In this document: in pieces, positions 14,961-23,233 of the stretch
Numbering within the stretch: the stretch's first letter is position 1
Layout of the letters: each line of letters begins with the position of its first letter
Source: JBDREA01 sp043820265
GTDB taxonomy: Archaea; Altiarchaeota; Altiarchaeia; IMC4; JBDREA01
Direction of reading: 5' to 3'
Assembly (NCBI GenBank): GCA_043820265.1
Contig: JBDREA010000011.1
Span: 1 to 29,670 of the forward strand
Length of the DNA: 29,670 nt
Notes under the pieces: model-generated
Told to the model about the DNA's origin: nothing
Databases searched by the model: none
The model's input: only the letters and a program-made list of their open reading frames with translations
Translations under genes and position numbers: made by a program

Positions 14961-15735
14961 CGTCTTTGGATAGCCTGATGAATCTGGCTTTAGTGTTGCT
15001 TTTTTCGACAACTATTTTTTGGGTGGGTTCGATTGTGGACTCCACCCGCCCATCAACTATCAGGGTTGCTTGTTTTTCTTGGTTGATTAATTGAATCTCT
15101 ATCTTTGAGTCATCTGGTACAATCACGGGGGCCTGCTGACGCCTGATGGGATTTACGGGGACGATTAAAAAGACGCAGGCATTAGAGGAGACTGTGGGGC
15201 CTCCTGCAGAAAGGGCGTGCCCTGTGGAACCTGTAGGGGTGGATACGATTAATCCGTCTCCATCAAATATTAGTTGGGTTTCGCCCTCAATAAGAATCTT
15301 GAATTCAAGGAGGGCTGATTGTCTTAAAGGGAAGAGCACTACCTCATTTAATGCTTGGATTTTATTGTTTACACAAAGTTTTATTCGTTCATCAACTCGG
15401 TAATCGCCATTAATCAGTTTTTTTACGGCGGCTAAAAAATTTTGGGGTTCGATCTCGGAAAGAAACCCCACACGCCCCGTGTTTACCCCTAAGACAAGAG
15501 GATTTGTCTGTCTGAGCTCATTTACTGCGTAAAGGATTGTCCCATCCCCCCCAAATACCACTGCTAGATCGACTTTGAACTCGTTAATTGGGGTTTCTGG
15601 TCTGTCAAATAGAGAGGCTGAAACAGGCTCGAATTTTAGAGCGTGCTCTTCTTCCAGTAGGTTTAATCCTTCCTTGGCAAACGAGCCATCCCCTAAGTGG
15701 GGGCTTGCTATGACTCCTATGCTCGCATGCTTCAT
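14953..15735 (-). CDS. nadK: NAD kinase
   Basis: The 260-residue enzyme phosphorylates NAD to NADP. The motif GGDGT (62-66) in VVFGGDGTILYA provides the catalytic Asp. VLGVNTGRVGFLSEI, LNEVVLF and the nucleotide loop STPTGSTGHALSAGGP follow in order. The last usually reads TGSTAYxxSAGGP, so GH replaces AY, a modest variation. The start is taken as the ATG at 15735. A GTG at 15756 in frame would add seven residues, and a TATA-like CTATACC near 15770 fits the shorter form better. It overlaps nadC, so the two steps of NAD and NADP synthesis are coupled. Confidence 0.93.
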   Translation of the reverse strand: MKHASIGVIASPHLGDGSFAKEGLNLLEEEHALKFEPVSASLFDRPETPINEFKVDLAVVFGGDGTILYAVNELRQTNPLVLGVNTGRVGFLSEIEPQNFLAAVKKLINGDYRVDERIKLCVNNKIQALNEVVLFPLRQSALLEFKILIEGETQLIFDGDGLIVSTPTGSTGHALSAGGPTVSSNACVFLIVPVNPIRRQQAPVIVPDDSKIEIQLINQEKQATLIVDGRVESTIEPTQKIVVEKSNTKARFIRLSKDDE

Positions 15736-15779
15736 TTTTCCGATGTGCGTTTGCACAGGGGTTTTGGTATAGAAAAAGT

Positions 15780-16043
15780 CTATTTTGAGGGTTGCTGCAC
15801 TGGAGCCTTCTCAACAAGGATCACGTCCCCTACCTCAGACACTTCGTCGTATCCGATGCTTTCGCCTTGAAGGATTCTTTTCACTTCATCTGTGGGAAGC
15901 TGGCCTCCTTTAAATGGCCTGAGGCTTATCCTCATTATCTCTCCCTTTTCAAGGTTTAGGATTACGTCTTCTACTTTTCCAATGTAGTTGGCTTTCAGTG
16001 TGTAAATGTCCATGCCGTATAATTCAGATAGTCGCTTACTCAT
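15780..16043 (-). CDS. PRC-barrel domain protein
   Basis: The 87-residue protein is essentially one PRC barrel: LSELYGMDIYTLKANYIGKVEDVILNLEKGE with MRISLRP, then GYDEVSEVGDVILVEK. PRC barrels occur in photosynthetic reaction centres, in ribosome maturation factor RimM and in many small archaeal proteins often linked to cell division or RNA metabolism. This one cannot be assigned further. The start is the ATG at 16043, preceded by GGGTGG at about 8 bases. A GTG at 16055 in frame overlaps that ribosome site. It is 44 bases upstream of nadK on the same strand and divergent from nadB. Confidence 0.82.
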   Translation of the reverse strand: MSKRLSELYGMDIYTLKANYIGKVEDVILNLEKGEIMRISLRPFKGGQLPTDEVKRILQGESIGYDEVSEVGDVILVEKAPVQQPSK

Positions 16044-16096
16044 GTTTTCATCCACCCTTATGTTATTTTGATAGATAGTATTTATGTCTGTAATGG

Positions 16097-16104
16097 TTTA
16101 AAAA
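16097..16104 (+). promoter_or_regulatory. TATA-like box of nadB
   Basis: TTTAAAAA at 16097-16104 predicts transcription starting near 16127. That is downstream of the GTG at 16112 and supports the ATG at 16187 as the true nadB start. Confidence 0.4.
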
Positions 16105-16186
16105 GTTAGGGGTGAGGGGGGGGTCACTTCCAGTATTCGGTGCATTCTTTGATTTAATAGAATATCTAGGTGATTATTTTAAGGAT

Positions 16187-17863
16187 ATGATAGATGTACA
16201 TGCGCCCTTGGATTTAGATGTTGATTTTTCACAGATTTACAAACAAATTCGTTGGGATCAGATAGACTGCGACGTGTTGGTTGTCGGCTCGGGGGTGGCT
16301 GGCCTAAGAGCTGCTATCGAGGTTTTATCAAACAAGGATTGTCATTTGATATTATTGACCAAAGATGAATTGGGGTTAAGTGACAGCTGGTTCGCCCAGG
16401 GTGGTGTAGCTGCAGCAATCGCGGGGAAAGGCGACATCCGAGCCCATTACCAGGACACGCTTTTAGCTGGGGCAGGGTTATGCACCCCCAAAGCCGTCGA
16501 GGTGCTCGTGAAGGAAGCTCCTAGAGAGATAAAGTCTTTAACAGAGTTTGGATGCAATTTTGACATGATTGAAGGAAAGCTTGATTTGAGTCGTGAAGGA
16601 GCCCACAGTCAGGCAAGAGTGATCCACAGAAGGGATTCTACTGGGGAAGAGATAACATTAACTTTAATGAAGAAGGTGAAGGATTTGGGCGCTGAGATCA
16701 TGGAGAAATCCTTTTGCTTGGATTTATTGGTTGAGGGGGGCGTTTTGGGGGGTTTGTATGTTTTGGATAAGGAGGATAGGCCTTCTTTTATCCGGCCCAA
16801 GGTTCTTGTCTTGGCTTCTGGCGGGTGCTGTCAAGTTTTCAAGTACACAACGAATTACGGAGGGGCTGTCGGAGACGGTATAGGATTAGCTTATCGAGCT
16901 GGGTTAAAGGTAATGGACATGTCTTTTATTCAGTTCCACCCTACGGCCTTGGATGTTGGGGGGGATAAAGAGCAGTTGCCGCTCATAACAGAGGCTCTCC
17001 GTGGGGAAGGTGCGAAGATCGTTGATTCCTCGGGAAAGCGGTTTTTGGAAAAATATGCCCCCCAGGGTGAACTTTCCGCAAGAGACATTGTTTCAAGGGG
17101 GATTTGGGAAAAGATGTCGACGGGGGAGAAAGTTTTTCTTGATGCGACGAATTTTAATGAAAAATTTTTTCAGGAAAGATTTTCTACGGTGGGGCATTTA
17201 TGTGCCCAAGAGGGTTTGGACCCAACAAAAGACTTGCTTCCAATCACCCCTGCTGCACATTATATTATGGGGGGCATCCAGACAGATCTTTACGGGAGGA
17301 GCTCTCTTGAGGGGGTCTTTGCTGTGGGAGAAGTCGCCTGCACGGGTGTCCATGGGGCAAACAGGCTTGCATCAAATTCTTTGGCGGAATCCCTTGTTTT
17401 TGGAAAAAGAGCTGGTTATACTGCGGTGACTAATTTAGCTAAAAAGCAGTTAGGTGGTGTTGGTAAGGGTAGTAGTAGAAATAGTGGTGGTAGGGGCGCC
17501 AGAAAGGTTATAAAAGATGCTAAAACAAAAACAATAAAGGCAAGTGAAAAGGAGTTGGAAAAAATAAAAACAGAGATAAAGGAGATATGCTGGACCCAAG
17601 TTGGTGTTATAAGGATAGAAAGTTCATTAGAGACCGCAGAAAAAGCGCTAAACAAAATCATAGAAAAGCTTAAAAAATTAGCCACCCCCTCTAAGGCATA
17701 CTTTGAAGTGGTGAATATGGCCATCACCAGCAGGATAATCACCCACGCAGCCCAAACAAGAACCGAAAGCAGGGGCGCTCACTATCGAAAAGATTTCCCT
17801 TCAAGAAAGAAAAATTGGGCGAGACATATAATCATCAAAAAGGGGGATAAGTCTTTGAAATGA
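16187..17863 (+). CDS. nadB: L-aspartate oxidase
   Basis: The flavoenzyme of about 558 residues oxidises L-aspartate to iminoaspartate, the first step of de novo NAD synthesis. The FAD-binding VVGSGVAGLRAA is near residues 32-43. Then come SDSWFAQGGVAAAI, the substrate-site stretch SREGAHSQARVIH with DSTGEEI, FIQFHPTAL, TEALRGEGA, HYIMGGIQTD and HGANRLASNSLAESLVFG. Between the core and the C-terminal helical domain there is a basic, Gly/Ser/Lys-rich linker (about residues 421-455) that looks unstructured. The start ATG at 16187 follows AAGGA. A longer GTG form from 16112 would start upstream of the predicted transcript. It lies divergent from PRC-nadK-nadC, forming a NAD gene neighbourhood. 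Confidence 0.93.
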   Translation: MIDVHAPLDLDVDFSQIYKQIRWDQIDCDVLVVGSGVAGLRAAIEVLSNKDCHLILLTKDELGLSDSWFAQGGVAAAIAGKGDIRAHYQDTLLAGAGLCTPKAVEVLVKEAPREIKSLTEFGCNFDMIEGKLDLSREGAHSQARVIHRRDSTGEEITLTLMKKVKDLGAEIMEKSFCLDLLVEGGVLGGLYVLDKEDRPSFIRPKVLVLASGGCCQVFKYTTNYGGAVGDGIGLAYRAGLKVMDMSFIQFHPTALDVGGDKEQLPLITEALRGEGAKIVDSSGKRFLEKYAPQGELSARDIVSRGIWEKMSTGEKVFLDATNFNEKFFQERFSTVGHLCAQEGLDPTKDLLPITPAAHYIMGGIQTDLYGRSSLEGVFAVGEVACTGVHGANRLASNSLAESLVFGKRAGYTAVTNLAKKQLGGVGKGSSRNSGGRGARKVIKDAKTKTIKASEKELEKIKTEIKEICWTQVGVIRIESSLETAEKALNKIIEKLKKLATPSKAYFEVVNMAITSRIITHAAQTRTESRGAHYRKDFPSRKKNWARHIIIKKGDKSLK

Positions 17864-17934
17864 TTTTACTCTCTACCCTGATATTTTTCTGAGGGATGAA
17901 ACCATCAAAAGAAGAACCTTCCCGAGGACTTTAC

Positions 17935-19137
17935 TCACATATTTCTCATGCCGTTCCCATCAGACCTGCGTTTTATACCCATACAATAGAGTATGCTTAA
18001 AAGATTTGAGTTATCAATGCTTCCATCTGCCACTTCAGCAAGGATGTCCTTTGCCTTAAACGCTAGCCCCAAACCAGCATTCTTAAGCATTATCGAGTCG
18101 TTTGCGCCGTCGCCAATGGCTACGCAACTTTCAGTTGTTAGGTTTTCCATTCTACAAAGTTCATCCACTATCTCCCCTTTCCTTTGGCGGTCTACAATCT
18201 TACCCAGAATTCTGCCGGTTAATATGCCATCTTTTATCTCTAATTCATTTGCGAATGCATAATCAAACCCGAATTTTTCTTTTAGTCTTTCTGCGAAAAA
18301 CGTGAACCCCCCACTCACCAATGCCGTTTTGAACCCCATCTCCTTTAATGTCAGAATCAGCTCTTCGCTTCCGGGTGTGAGTTTGATTGCATCCGCTATC
18401 TTTTCAAGAGTGGAAACATGCGTCCCTGCCAGCATCTTTACCCGGCGCCTCAATCCCTCTTCAAAGTCGATTTCTCCTCTTAAACCCGCCTGGGTGATCT
18501 CTGATACTTCGCTTCCTAACCCAACCTCTTCGGCAAGATCATCGATAACTTCACCATCCACAATCGTAGAATCCATATCAAAGACGATGAGATTCTTTCT
18601 TCGTCTGAAAACGTCTTCGGGTTGCACTATTATATCTAATCCCAGATCTTTACCTTTAGCTCTTAGGGTTTTCCTCAGATGCATTAAATCAACTGGTTCG
18701 ACTCGGCCGGTCAACAGTTCCATTGCAAAGAATTCGCCCCGAGCTATCATGTTTATTCGCTCGATGTTTATGTCGTTTTTTCTGAGTGTTTCTGCAATAT
18801 TGTAGACTATTCCTGGGCGGTCGGTCCCGATTACGGTTATGGTCTGCAAATCCTCTTTTTGAGGCAAACTGTGTGGTCCAAGTTCCCCCAACCCTGAGAT
18901 GATTGCATTAACCTTTAATTCCTGGGCTTTTTTCTTTAGAAGTTCTTTGATTTTATCTGATTTGGTTTTGGAATTGGTTGGATCCAATAAAAGGTATAAA
19001 GAGAGGATACCATATGAGGTCACTTGGCCTATATCAATAATATTTACATTCAAATCTGCGATAACTTTTGTAAAATCAGACAAAAGCCCGGGTCTATCCA
19101 ATCCTATGATAGATACTACAAGGTATTTTTGCCTCAT
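17935..19137 (-). CDS. serB: Phosphoserine phosphatase with two ACT domains
   Basis: The 400-residue protein joins two N-terminal ACT domains (about 5-85 and 97-170, with GLDRPGLLSDFTKVI and GTDRPGIVYNIAETL) to a HAD phosphatase. The phosphatase has the nucleophile motif D187-M-D189-S-T, LVSGGFTFF as motif II, and GDGANDSIML as the metal-binding motif IV. It should catalyse the last step of serine synthesis, with the ACT domains probably sensing an amino acid, most simply serine. Serine is also the substrate of PssA in this window. The ATG at 19137 is the likely start. A TTG, GTG or ATG further upstream would lie inside the OB-fold gene, 23 bases away on the same strand. Confidence 0.93.
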   Translation of the reverse strand: MRQKYLVVSIIGLDRPGLLSDFTKVIADLNVNIIDIGQVTSYGILSLYLLLDPTNSKTKSDKIKELLKKKAQELKVNAIISGLGELGPHSLPQKEDLQTITVIGTDRPGIVYNIAETLRKNDINIERINMIARGEFFAMELLTGRVEPVDLMHLRKTLRAKGKDLGLDIIVQPEDVFRRRKNLIVFDMDSTIVDGEVIDDLAEEVGLGSEVSEITQAGLRGEIDFEEGLRRRVKMLAGTHVSTLEKIADAIKLTPGSEELILTLKEMGFKTALVSGGFTFFAERLKEKFGFDYAFANELEIKDGILTGRILGKIVDRQRKGEIVDELCRMENLTTESCVAIGDGANDSIMLKNAGLGLAFKAKDILAEVADGSIDNSNLLSILYCMGIKRRSDGNGMRNM

Positions 19138-19160
19138 CTCCGTTTTTTTAGTTATCGGAT

Positions 19161-19445
19161 TTAGAGGACAGTGATTTTCCCGAATTTTCCAGAAGACACT
19201 TGTAAGTCTCCGCGATATTCCTTTACCCAACCATTTTCGATTTTTACCTTGTCTCCAACCTTAATTTTATCTATGTCCTCGTTCCAGAGTGTGATGCTTA
19301 TCTCTCCGCTCACATCTTTGCCTTTGGCATTTGCCACTTTTCCTGTGCCCCTGAAGTTCGTGAACTCCCTGGTTTCACCGACCTCTGTCACTTCGAGTTC
19401 TATAGACTCGACTTGGCTGTTGGGTTGTAGTTCTTTTATGTTCAT
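19161..19445 (-). CDS. OB-fold nucleic-acid-binding protein (RPA-like)
   Basis: The 94-residue protein is a single OB fold of the type in archaeal single-strand DNA-binding and RPA proteins. Visible elements are IELEVTEVGETREFTNFRGTGKV, the strand ISITLWNEDIDKIKVGDKVKI, and ENGWVKEYRGDLQVSSGKFGKI at the end. It probably binds single-stranded nucleic acid or acts as a subunit of a larger complex. GGAGG about 11 bases before the ATG at 19445 sets the start. A longer form from 19490 would begin almost on top of a TATA-like TTTTTATAG. It lies divergent from deoxyhypusine synthase, and serB follows on the same strand. Confidence 0.82.
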   Translation of the reverse strand: MNIKELQPNSQVESIELEVTEVGETREFTNFRGTGKVANAKGKDVSGEISITLWNEDIDKIKVGDKVKIENGWVKEYRGDLQVSSGKFGKITVL

Positions 19446-19515
19446 ATTAATGTAGCCTCCAATATTTTCAGAGAATAGTTTACTAATCATTACTATAAAA
19501 ATGTGAGAGAAGATA

Positions 19516-20421
19516 ATGGATGAAGTAAAAGACGTGTCTGGGTTGGATAATTTGCCAATGAATGATTTGGCGGATGGGCTCGCAGCAGCAGGGTTTCAAG
19601 CAAGTAATCTGGTGTTAGCAAAAGATCTCTTAAAAACGATGAAAAGAGAAAATTGCAAAATCTTTCTATCGTTCACTGCAAACATGATTGCATCTGGCCT
19701 TCGAGGATGCGTCGTTGATCTGATTAAGAAGGGATATGTGGATGCTATCATAACAACTGGCGGGAGTATAGACCATGATATAATCCGTGCGAACGCCCCT
19801 TACCTAATCGGCGACTTCAACCTAAATGACGTTGATTTGCATAAGAAAAACATTAACCGGCTAGGAAACATTTTAATCCCGAATGACAGATACGAGCTAC
19901 TCGAAAAAATCCTTTTAACTCAATTCAAAGAATACTATGAAACAATCGGAAAACAGACAACCCCTAGTAAGTTGATATCCTTTCTTTCCTCAAAAATTGA
20001 AGATAAAAATTCCTTTCTATTCCAATGCCATAAACATAATATCCCTGTCTTTTGCCCCGGCATCACCGACGCGGCAGTAGGGCTGCAACTCTACTTTTTT
20101 ACCCAGGACCACAAGGATTTTGTGGTCGATGTCGCAGGAGACCTGGCTCCAGCAATTGATCTGGCAATGGAAGCCAAAAAAACCGGGGCCTTTATCTTAG
20201 GGGGAGGCATCGCCAAACACCACACCCTTGGAGTCAACCTCCTAAGAGGCGGCCTCGACTACACGGTTTATGTGACGACAGCATCCGCCTACGATGGCAG
20301 CTTATCAGGAGCAGAAACCAACGAAGCAAAAAGCTGGGGAAAGATAAAAGAAGAAAGCAACACAGCAACGGTAATAGGGGATGCGACGATTATTATGCCA
20401 TTGATCGTTGCGGGATTATAA
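19516..20421 (+). CDS. dys: Deoxyhypusine synthase
   Basis: The 301-residue enzyme transfers the aminobutyl group of spermidine to a lysine of initiation factor aIF5A, via NAD-dependent chemistry. Visible features are the nucleotide-binding region LSFTANMIASGLRGCVVDLI, TTGGSIDHDI, the PVFCPGITDAAVGLQL stretch and the active-site lysine K224 in GGGIAKHHTLG. VTTASAYDGSLSGAETNEAKSWGK follows. Family length and motif order are normal. The archaeal function is therefore assigned with confidence. It is divergent from the OB-fold gene with a short promoter region between them, and is followed at 28 bases by a small membrane-protein gene on the same strand. Confidence 0.94.
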   Translation: MDEVKDVSGLDNLPMNDLADGLAAAGFQASNLVLAKDLLKTMKRENCKIFLSFTANMIASGLRGCVVDLIKKGYVDAIITTGGSIDHDIIRANAPYLIGDFNLNDVDLHKKNINRLGNILIPNDRYELLEKILLTQFKEYYETIGKQTTPSKLISFLSSKIEDKNSFLFQCHKHNIPVFCPGITDAAVGLQLYFFTQDHKDFVVDVAGDLAPAIDLAMEAKKTGAFILGGGIAKHHTLGVNLLRGGLDYTVYVTTASAYDGSLSGAETNEAKSWGKIKEESNTATVIGDATIIMPLIVAGL

Positions 20422-20449
20422 TCATGAAATTAACAGGGAGAGGGTGATA

Positions 20450-20605
20450 ATGAGGATAACTATGATTTTGCTTGTAATCATCATCCTTTTCTGTTTAGTG
20501 GTGTTTTTTTATCCCAAATCCATGAATCACGATGAGCGAGGAGAATGCAAATGTTTCAAGTGTCTGGGTGTTGAAAGATATCTGAACTCAGTCCATAAAG
20601 ACTGA
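20450..20605 (+). CDS. Small single-helix membrane protein with Cys pair
   Basis: A 51-residue protein with one strong N-terminal membrane helix (about 4-21, LLVIIILFCLVVFFY) and a short charged tail with CKCFKC. The start ATG at 20450 follows GAGAGGGTGA, a good ribosome site. A longer in-frame version from 20408 would start inside dys. No family is recognised, and the cysteines might bind a metal. It is close behind dys on the same strand and could share its transcript. Confidence 0.55.
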   Translation: MRITMILLVIIILFCLVVFFYPKSMNHDERGECKCFKCLGVERYLNSVHKD

Positions 20606-20902
20606 TTTGGCGTTCCCTACGATTGCGGCACCTTAGATATCAACTGGGTAGATACCGCCTAGGTATGGGTGGGTTTCTTATAGGCTTCTATTTCTTTATT
20701 GATGCTTTGTATTACCTCCCACACAACAATCCTAATCACTAACTCCTATATCCCCCCTCCACTTATCACAATCCCTCCATCAAACTATCTAATCCTTACA
20801 CTCCCTATCCCCCCCTATGGCCCAAACAATAATCATACTACCTAACCCATTCCATCTTTTCTAATCTAAACAAGAAAAAAGAAAGCACCCCCCCAACAAC
20901 TT
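20606..20902. other. Intergenic region with G-free C/T/A tract
   Basis: This gap of about 300 bases separates two convergent transcription units. Bases 20606-20700 hold a small dyad (ATACC 20652-20656 with GGTAT 20662-20666). From about 20710 to 20817 the plus strand contains no G and is rich in C and T. The minus strand therefore has clustered G runs, with tracts at 20803-20805, 20809-20815 and 20821-20823 that could form a G-quadruplex. No gene is supported, so the tract is more likely a terminator region or spacer. Confidence 0.5.
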
Positions 20903-21877
20903 TCACATCTGGGGTGGAATAGGTGCTGAGCCTGTGAGCTTCGTTTCCGTTTTGTCGATGTCTTTAAACATCGGGAATCCCTGATCGCTCACAGGAACAT
21001 ATATGACGCTCTCATGTGAATCCAGGTTTTCTATCCAATACCAGCTCAGATAACTTGGAGTGAGGCTTTCACCGATAATCCTATTTGCAGTCGATATACC
21101 CCCGGCTTCAATCTCTTTTCTCTCAGCCTCTTTTTCCTCCTTTTGGATGACGAACTCCATTTTCTGAGCTTCTTGCTCGGCTTGTAACTTACTTTCTATA
21201 GCCCTTTCTATTTGAGGCGGCCTAACAATCGTTCTAACAAGAACCTGCTCTAAAACTATATTTTTTTCCAAAAACGAAGGCTGCAGTTTCATAAGTATAT
21301 TATCTGCGATTTCAGGCCTCTTCTGGTGCATGTCCATAGCGACATACTCTCCTGCGACGTCCCGGATGGAGGTCCTCGTCACAGGTCGTATGACGATGGC
21401 CTGATAGCCGGGTCCAACGGTCTGGTGGATGATGCTCGCTTTTTCAGGGATGATGTGGTAAAGGATTGTGACATCGAAGTCGACGTTGAGGCCGTCTTTG
21501 CTGATGGCGGTGATGCGGTCATCGCGGTTTATCTGGCCTTCATCTGCAATGAGGCTCATAGTGTACTCTGTGGTCTTGATGTTGTAGTTGGTGACAGACA
21601 CCCACGGGGCCTTGAGATGCCAGCCTTCACCGAATTCATCCGCTTCGACGCCGCCATAGATGTAGTTGAATTTGACGCCGACCTCCCCCGCTCCAATACT
21701 TGCTATAAAGAGGGGGTAGAATGCTATCAATATGAATATTGCGGCGATGACCCCGACACCCCCTACAGCACCTAAAAACGCCTTAAGCGCATTTTCAGGG
21801 GTCGGTCTCTTTGGTCTCCTTGGGGGAGTGACGTCTATTGGGTCTCTTGCACCTTCTGGGGGTATCTGTATTCTCAT
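20903..21877 (-). CDS. SPFH/band-7 domain membrane protein (second copy)
   Basis: The 324-residue protein has a Pro-rich cytoplasmic N-terminus (1-35), one membrane helix (about 38-60) and an SPFH domain of prohibitin-like type (GEVGVKFNYIYGGVEADEFGEG, WHLKAPW, VDFDVTILYHI, IRPVTRTSIRDVAGEYVAMD, FLEKNIVLEQVLVRTI). A short helix EAQKMEFVIQKEEKEAERKEIEAGG follows, as in the HflK/HflC class. SPFH proteins build ring-shaped membrane scaffolds. The ribosome site AGGTGA is 5 bases from the ATG. A strong 14-bp inverted repeat lies 18-66 bases upstream. The other SPFH gene and the Lon-type ATPase are on the same strand, 342 bases upstream. Confidence 0.88.
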   Translation of the reverse strand: MRIQIPPEGARDPIDVTPPRRPKRPTPENALKAFLGAVGGVGVIAAIFILIAFYPLFIASIGAGEVGVKFNYIYGGVEADEFGEGWHLKAPWVSVTNYNIKTTEYTMSLIADEGQINRDDRITAISKDGLNVDFDVTILYHIIPEKASIIHQTVGPGYQAIVIRPVTRTSIRDVAGEYVAMDMHQKRPEIADNILMKLQPSFLEKNIVLEQVLVRTIVRPPQIERAIESKLQAEQEAQKMEFVIQKEEKEAERKEIEAGGISTANRIIGESLTPSYLSWYWIENLDSHESVIYVPVSDQGFPMFKDIDKTETKLTGSAPIPPQM

Positions 21878-21895
21878 GGTTTCACCTATCTATAG

Positions 21896-21943
21896 TCGAT
21901 TAGGTAAGTCTTTGTACATAATTAATCCAACTTACCTAATCGA
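21896..21943 (-). repeat. 14-bp inverted repeat upstream of SPFH gene
   Basis: TCGATTAGGTAAGT (21896-21909) and ACTTACCTAATCGA (21930-21943) are perfect inverse complements with a 20-base AT-rich loop. The loop contains TTAATTA, a candidate TATA box for the SPFH gene at 21877. The arms therefore flank a promoter and may be operator half-sites or form a hairpin. The arm shares ACCTAATC with an inverted repeat at 25034-25044. Confidence 0.55.
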
Positions 21944-22219
21944 ATATATTGAAAACAACAAAGCTGTTTTCATACGCAGGCACCAAAGGTGCCTAGCGTA
22001 TTGAATTCGATAAAGGAAGATGTACGACTATTCATCGAATTCACTATAAACATCAATTCTAATGGATTGTCCATCTTAATATGTGTCATTATTGCAACCT
22101 GCTTACAAGACTTATAATACTTCTTTATTAATGATAGTAAATTTTTGAATTCTCTATCAATTGATCTGCCAACTAAAAACGAAAAAAACACATACCCAGT
22201 CTATTAATCTACGATCTTT
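21944..22219. other. AT-rich spacer with three further inverted repeats
   Basis: Between the two SPFH genes lie three more dyads: TGAAAACA (21950-21957) with TGTTTTCA (21965-21972); a 28-base hairpin 21973-22000 whose arms are TACGC+AGGCACC and GGTGCCT+GCGTA around an AAA loop; and TGAATTCGAT (22002-22011) with ATCGAATTCA (22034-22043). On the minus strand a 73-codon frame (GTG at 22191 to 21970) runs across them. It could be a decayed gene, but I would not call it real. Confidence 0.4.
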
Positions 22220-23197
22220 CTATTCTTCTGATTCGTCTTCTTCTTTACCTTTTTTTATTTTTTTGACCTTCATCTTTGCATCCTTAAACGCTTCACCTAT
22301 GCTTGCAACTGCTCCAAGGACGCCTGATGTTTCAAGCGGCAGAAAGATTTTTGTGGCGTTTCCCTCAGAGATCTTTTCCAGGGCCTCCATGTACTTCAAT
22401 GCCAAAACATCTTGGCTGGCTTTTCCTTCATGGACTGCCCGAAAAGTATTTAATATGGATTGAGCCTCGCCTTCCGCGATCTTAATCTTCCGGGTCCGCT
22501 CAGCCTCAGCTACTTTTTCAATCGCCTCGGCTTGTCCTTCAGCTTCAAGTATCTTAGACCTCTTATGCCCTTCAGCTTTCAAGATCTCAGACTGCTTTAA
22601 ACCTTCCGCCTCAAGTATTGCCGCACGCTTTGTTCTTTCCGCCTTCATCTGGCGGCCCATCGCCTCAGTGATGTCTTTGGGGGGGTCTATCCTCTTTATC
22701 TCAACCCTCGTAATCCTCACACCCCATTTATCGGTCGCGTCGTCAAGTATTGATCTTAGAGCTGTGTTTATCTGGTCTCTTGAGACCAGGGACTCATCAA
22801 GGCTCATCGTACCAATCACGTTTCTAAGGTTTGTTTGAGCCAGCTTCAAGGCCGCATCTTCGAAGTATGAAACATTGTATATGACTCTAAATGGGTCGGT
22901 CACCTCGAAGTAAATAACGGCATCCACTTCCAAGGAGACGTTGTCTTTGGTGATGACGACCTGGGGTGGGACATCAATAACCGTCTCCCTCATATCGACT
23001 TTCCTCAGAATTTCTGCAAAAGGCAGAAGAAACGCCAAACCCTGGCTTGCCGTTCGGTTGTATCGTCCAAACCTTTCAACAACGCCTTTTTCATAGGGCC
23101 GAATTATTCTAAGCGACCTAGCCAAGACAAAAATCAAGACAATCACTACGACTATTATCGCAAGGACCGCTTCTGCCTGGATTATCAAATCAGCCAT
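22220..23197 (-). CDS. Stomatin-like SPFH/band-7 protein (first copy)
   Basis: The 325-residue protein has an N-terminal membrane helix (about 9-27), then a stomatin/paraslipin SPFH domain: IIRPYEKGVVERFGRY, VDMRETVIDVPPQVVITKDNVSLEVDAVIYFEV, and LRNVIGTMSLDESLVSRDQIN. A long coiled coil with EAEG repeats follows (ILEAEGLKQSEILKAEGHKRSKILEAEGQ), as in stomatins. It forms membrane-associated rings that concentrate partner proteins. In many archaea the partner is an NfeD protease gene next door, which is absent here. The neighbour is instead a Lon-type ATPase 36 bases upstream. The second SPFH gene is downstream on the same strand. Confidence 0.92.
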   Translation of the reverse strand: MADLIIQAEAVLAIIVVVIVLIFVLARSLRIIRPYEKGVVERFGRYNRTASQGLAFLLPFAEILRKVDMRETVIDVPPQVVITKDNVSLEVDAVIYFEVTDPFRVIYNVSYFEDAALKLAQTNLRNVIGTMSLDESLVSRDQINTALRSILDDATDKWGVRITRVEIKRIDPPKDITEAMGRQMKAERTKRAAILEAEGLKQSEILKAEGHKRSKILEAEGQAEAIEKVAEAERTRKIKIAEGEAQSILNTFRAVHEGKASQDVLALKYMEALEKISEGNATKIFLPLETSGVLGAVASIGEAFKDAKMKVKKIKKGKEEDESEE

Positions 23198-23233
23198 TTT
23201 TTTAACAATAATACTGGAAGTGACCCCCCTACC

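Noticed and set aside
16112..16186. GTG start for nadB
   Set aside because: The TATA-like box at 16097-16104 puts the transcript start downstream of this codon, and the extra residues match nothing in the family.
17897..18001. Plus-strand 34-codon ORF starting after GAGGG just downstream of nadB
   Set aside because: Most of it is antisense to the end of serB and the peptide shows no recognisable features.
20621..20670. Possible tRNA-like fold in the dys downstream region (GCGG/CCGC pair)
   Set aside because: No T-loop or anticodon arm could be built, and only a weak stem of 4-5 pairs is present.
21970..22191. 73-codon minus-strand frame between the SPFH genes, with a faint THxxxD-like stretch reminiscent of DHH phosphoesterases
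   Set aside because: It runs through three palindromes, has a GTG start without ribosome site, and the resemblance covers only a few residues.
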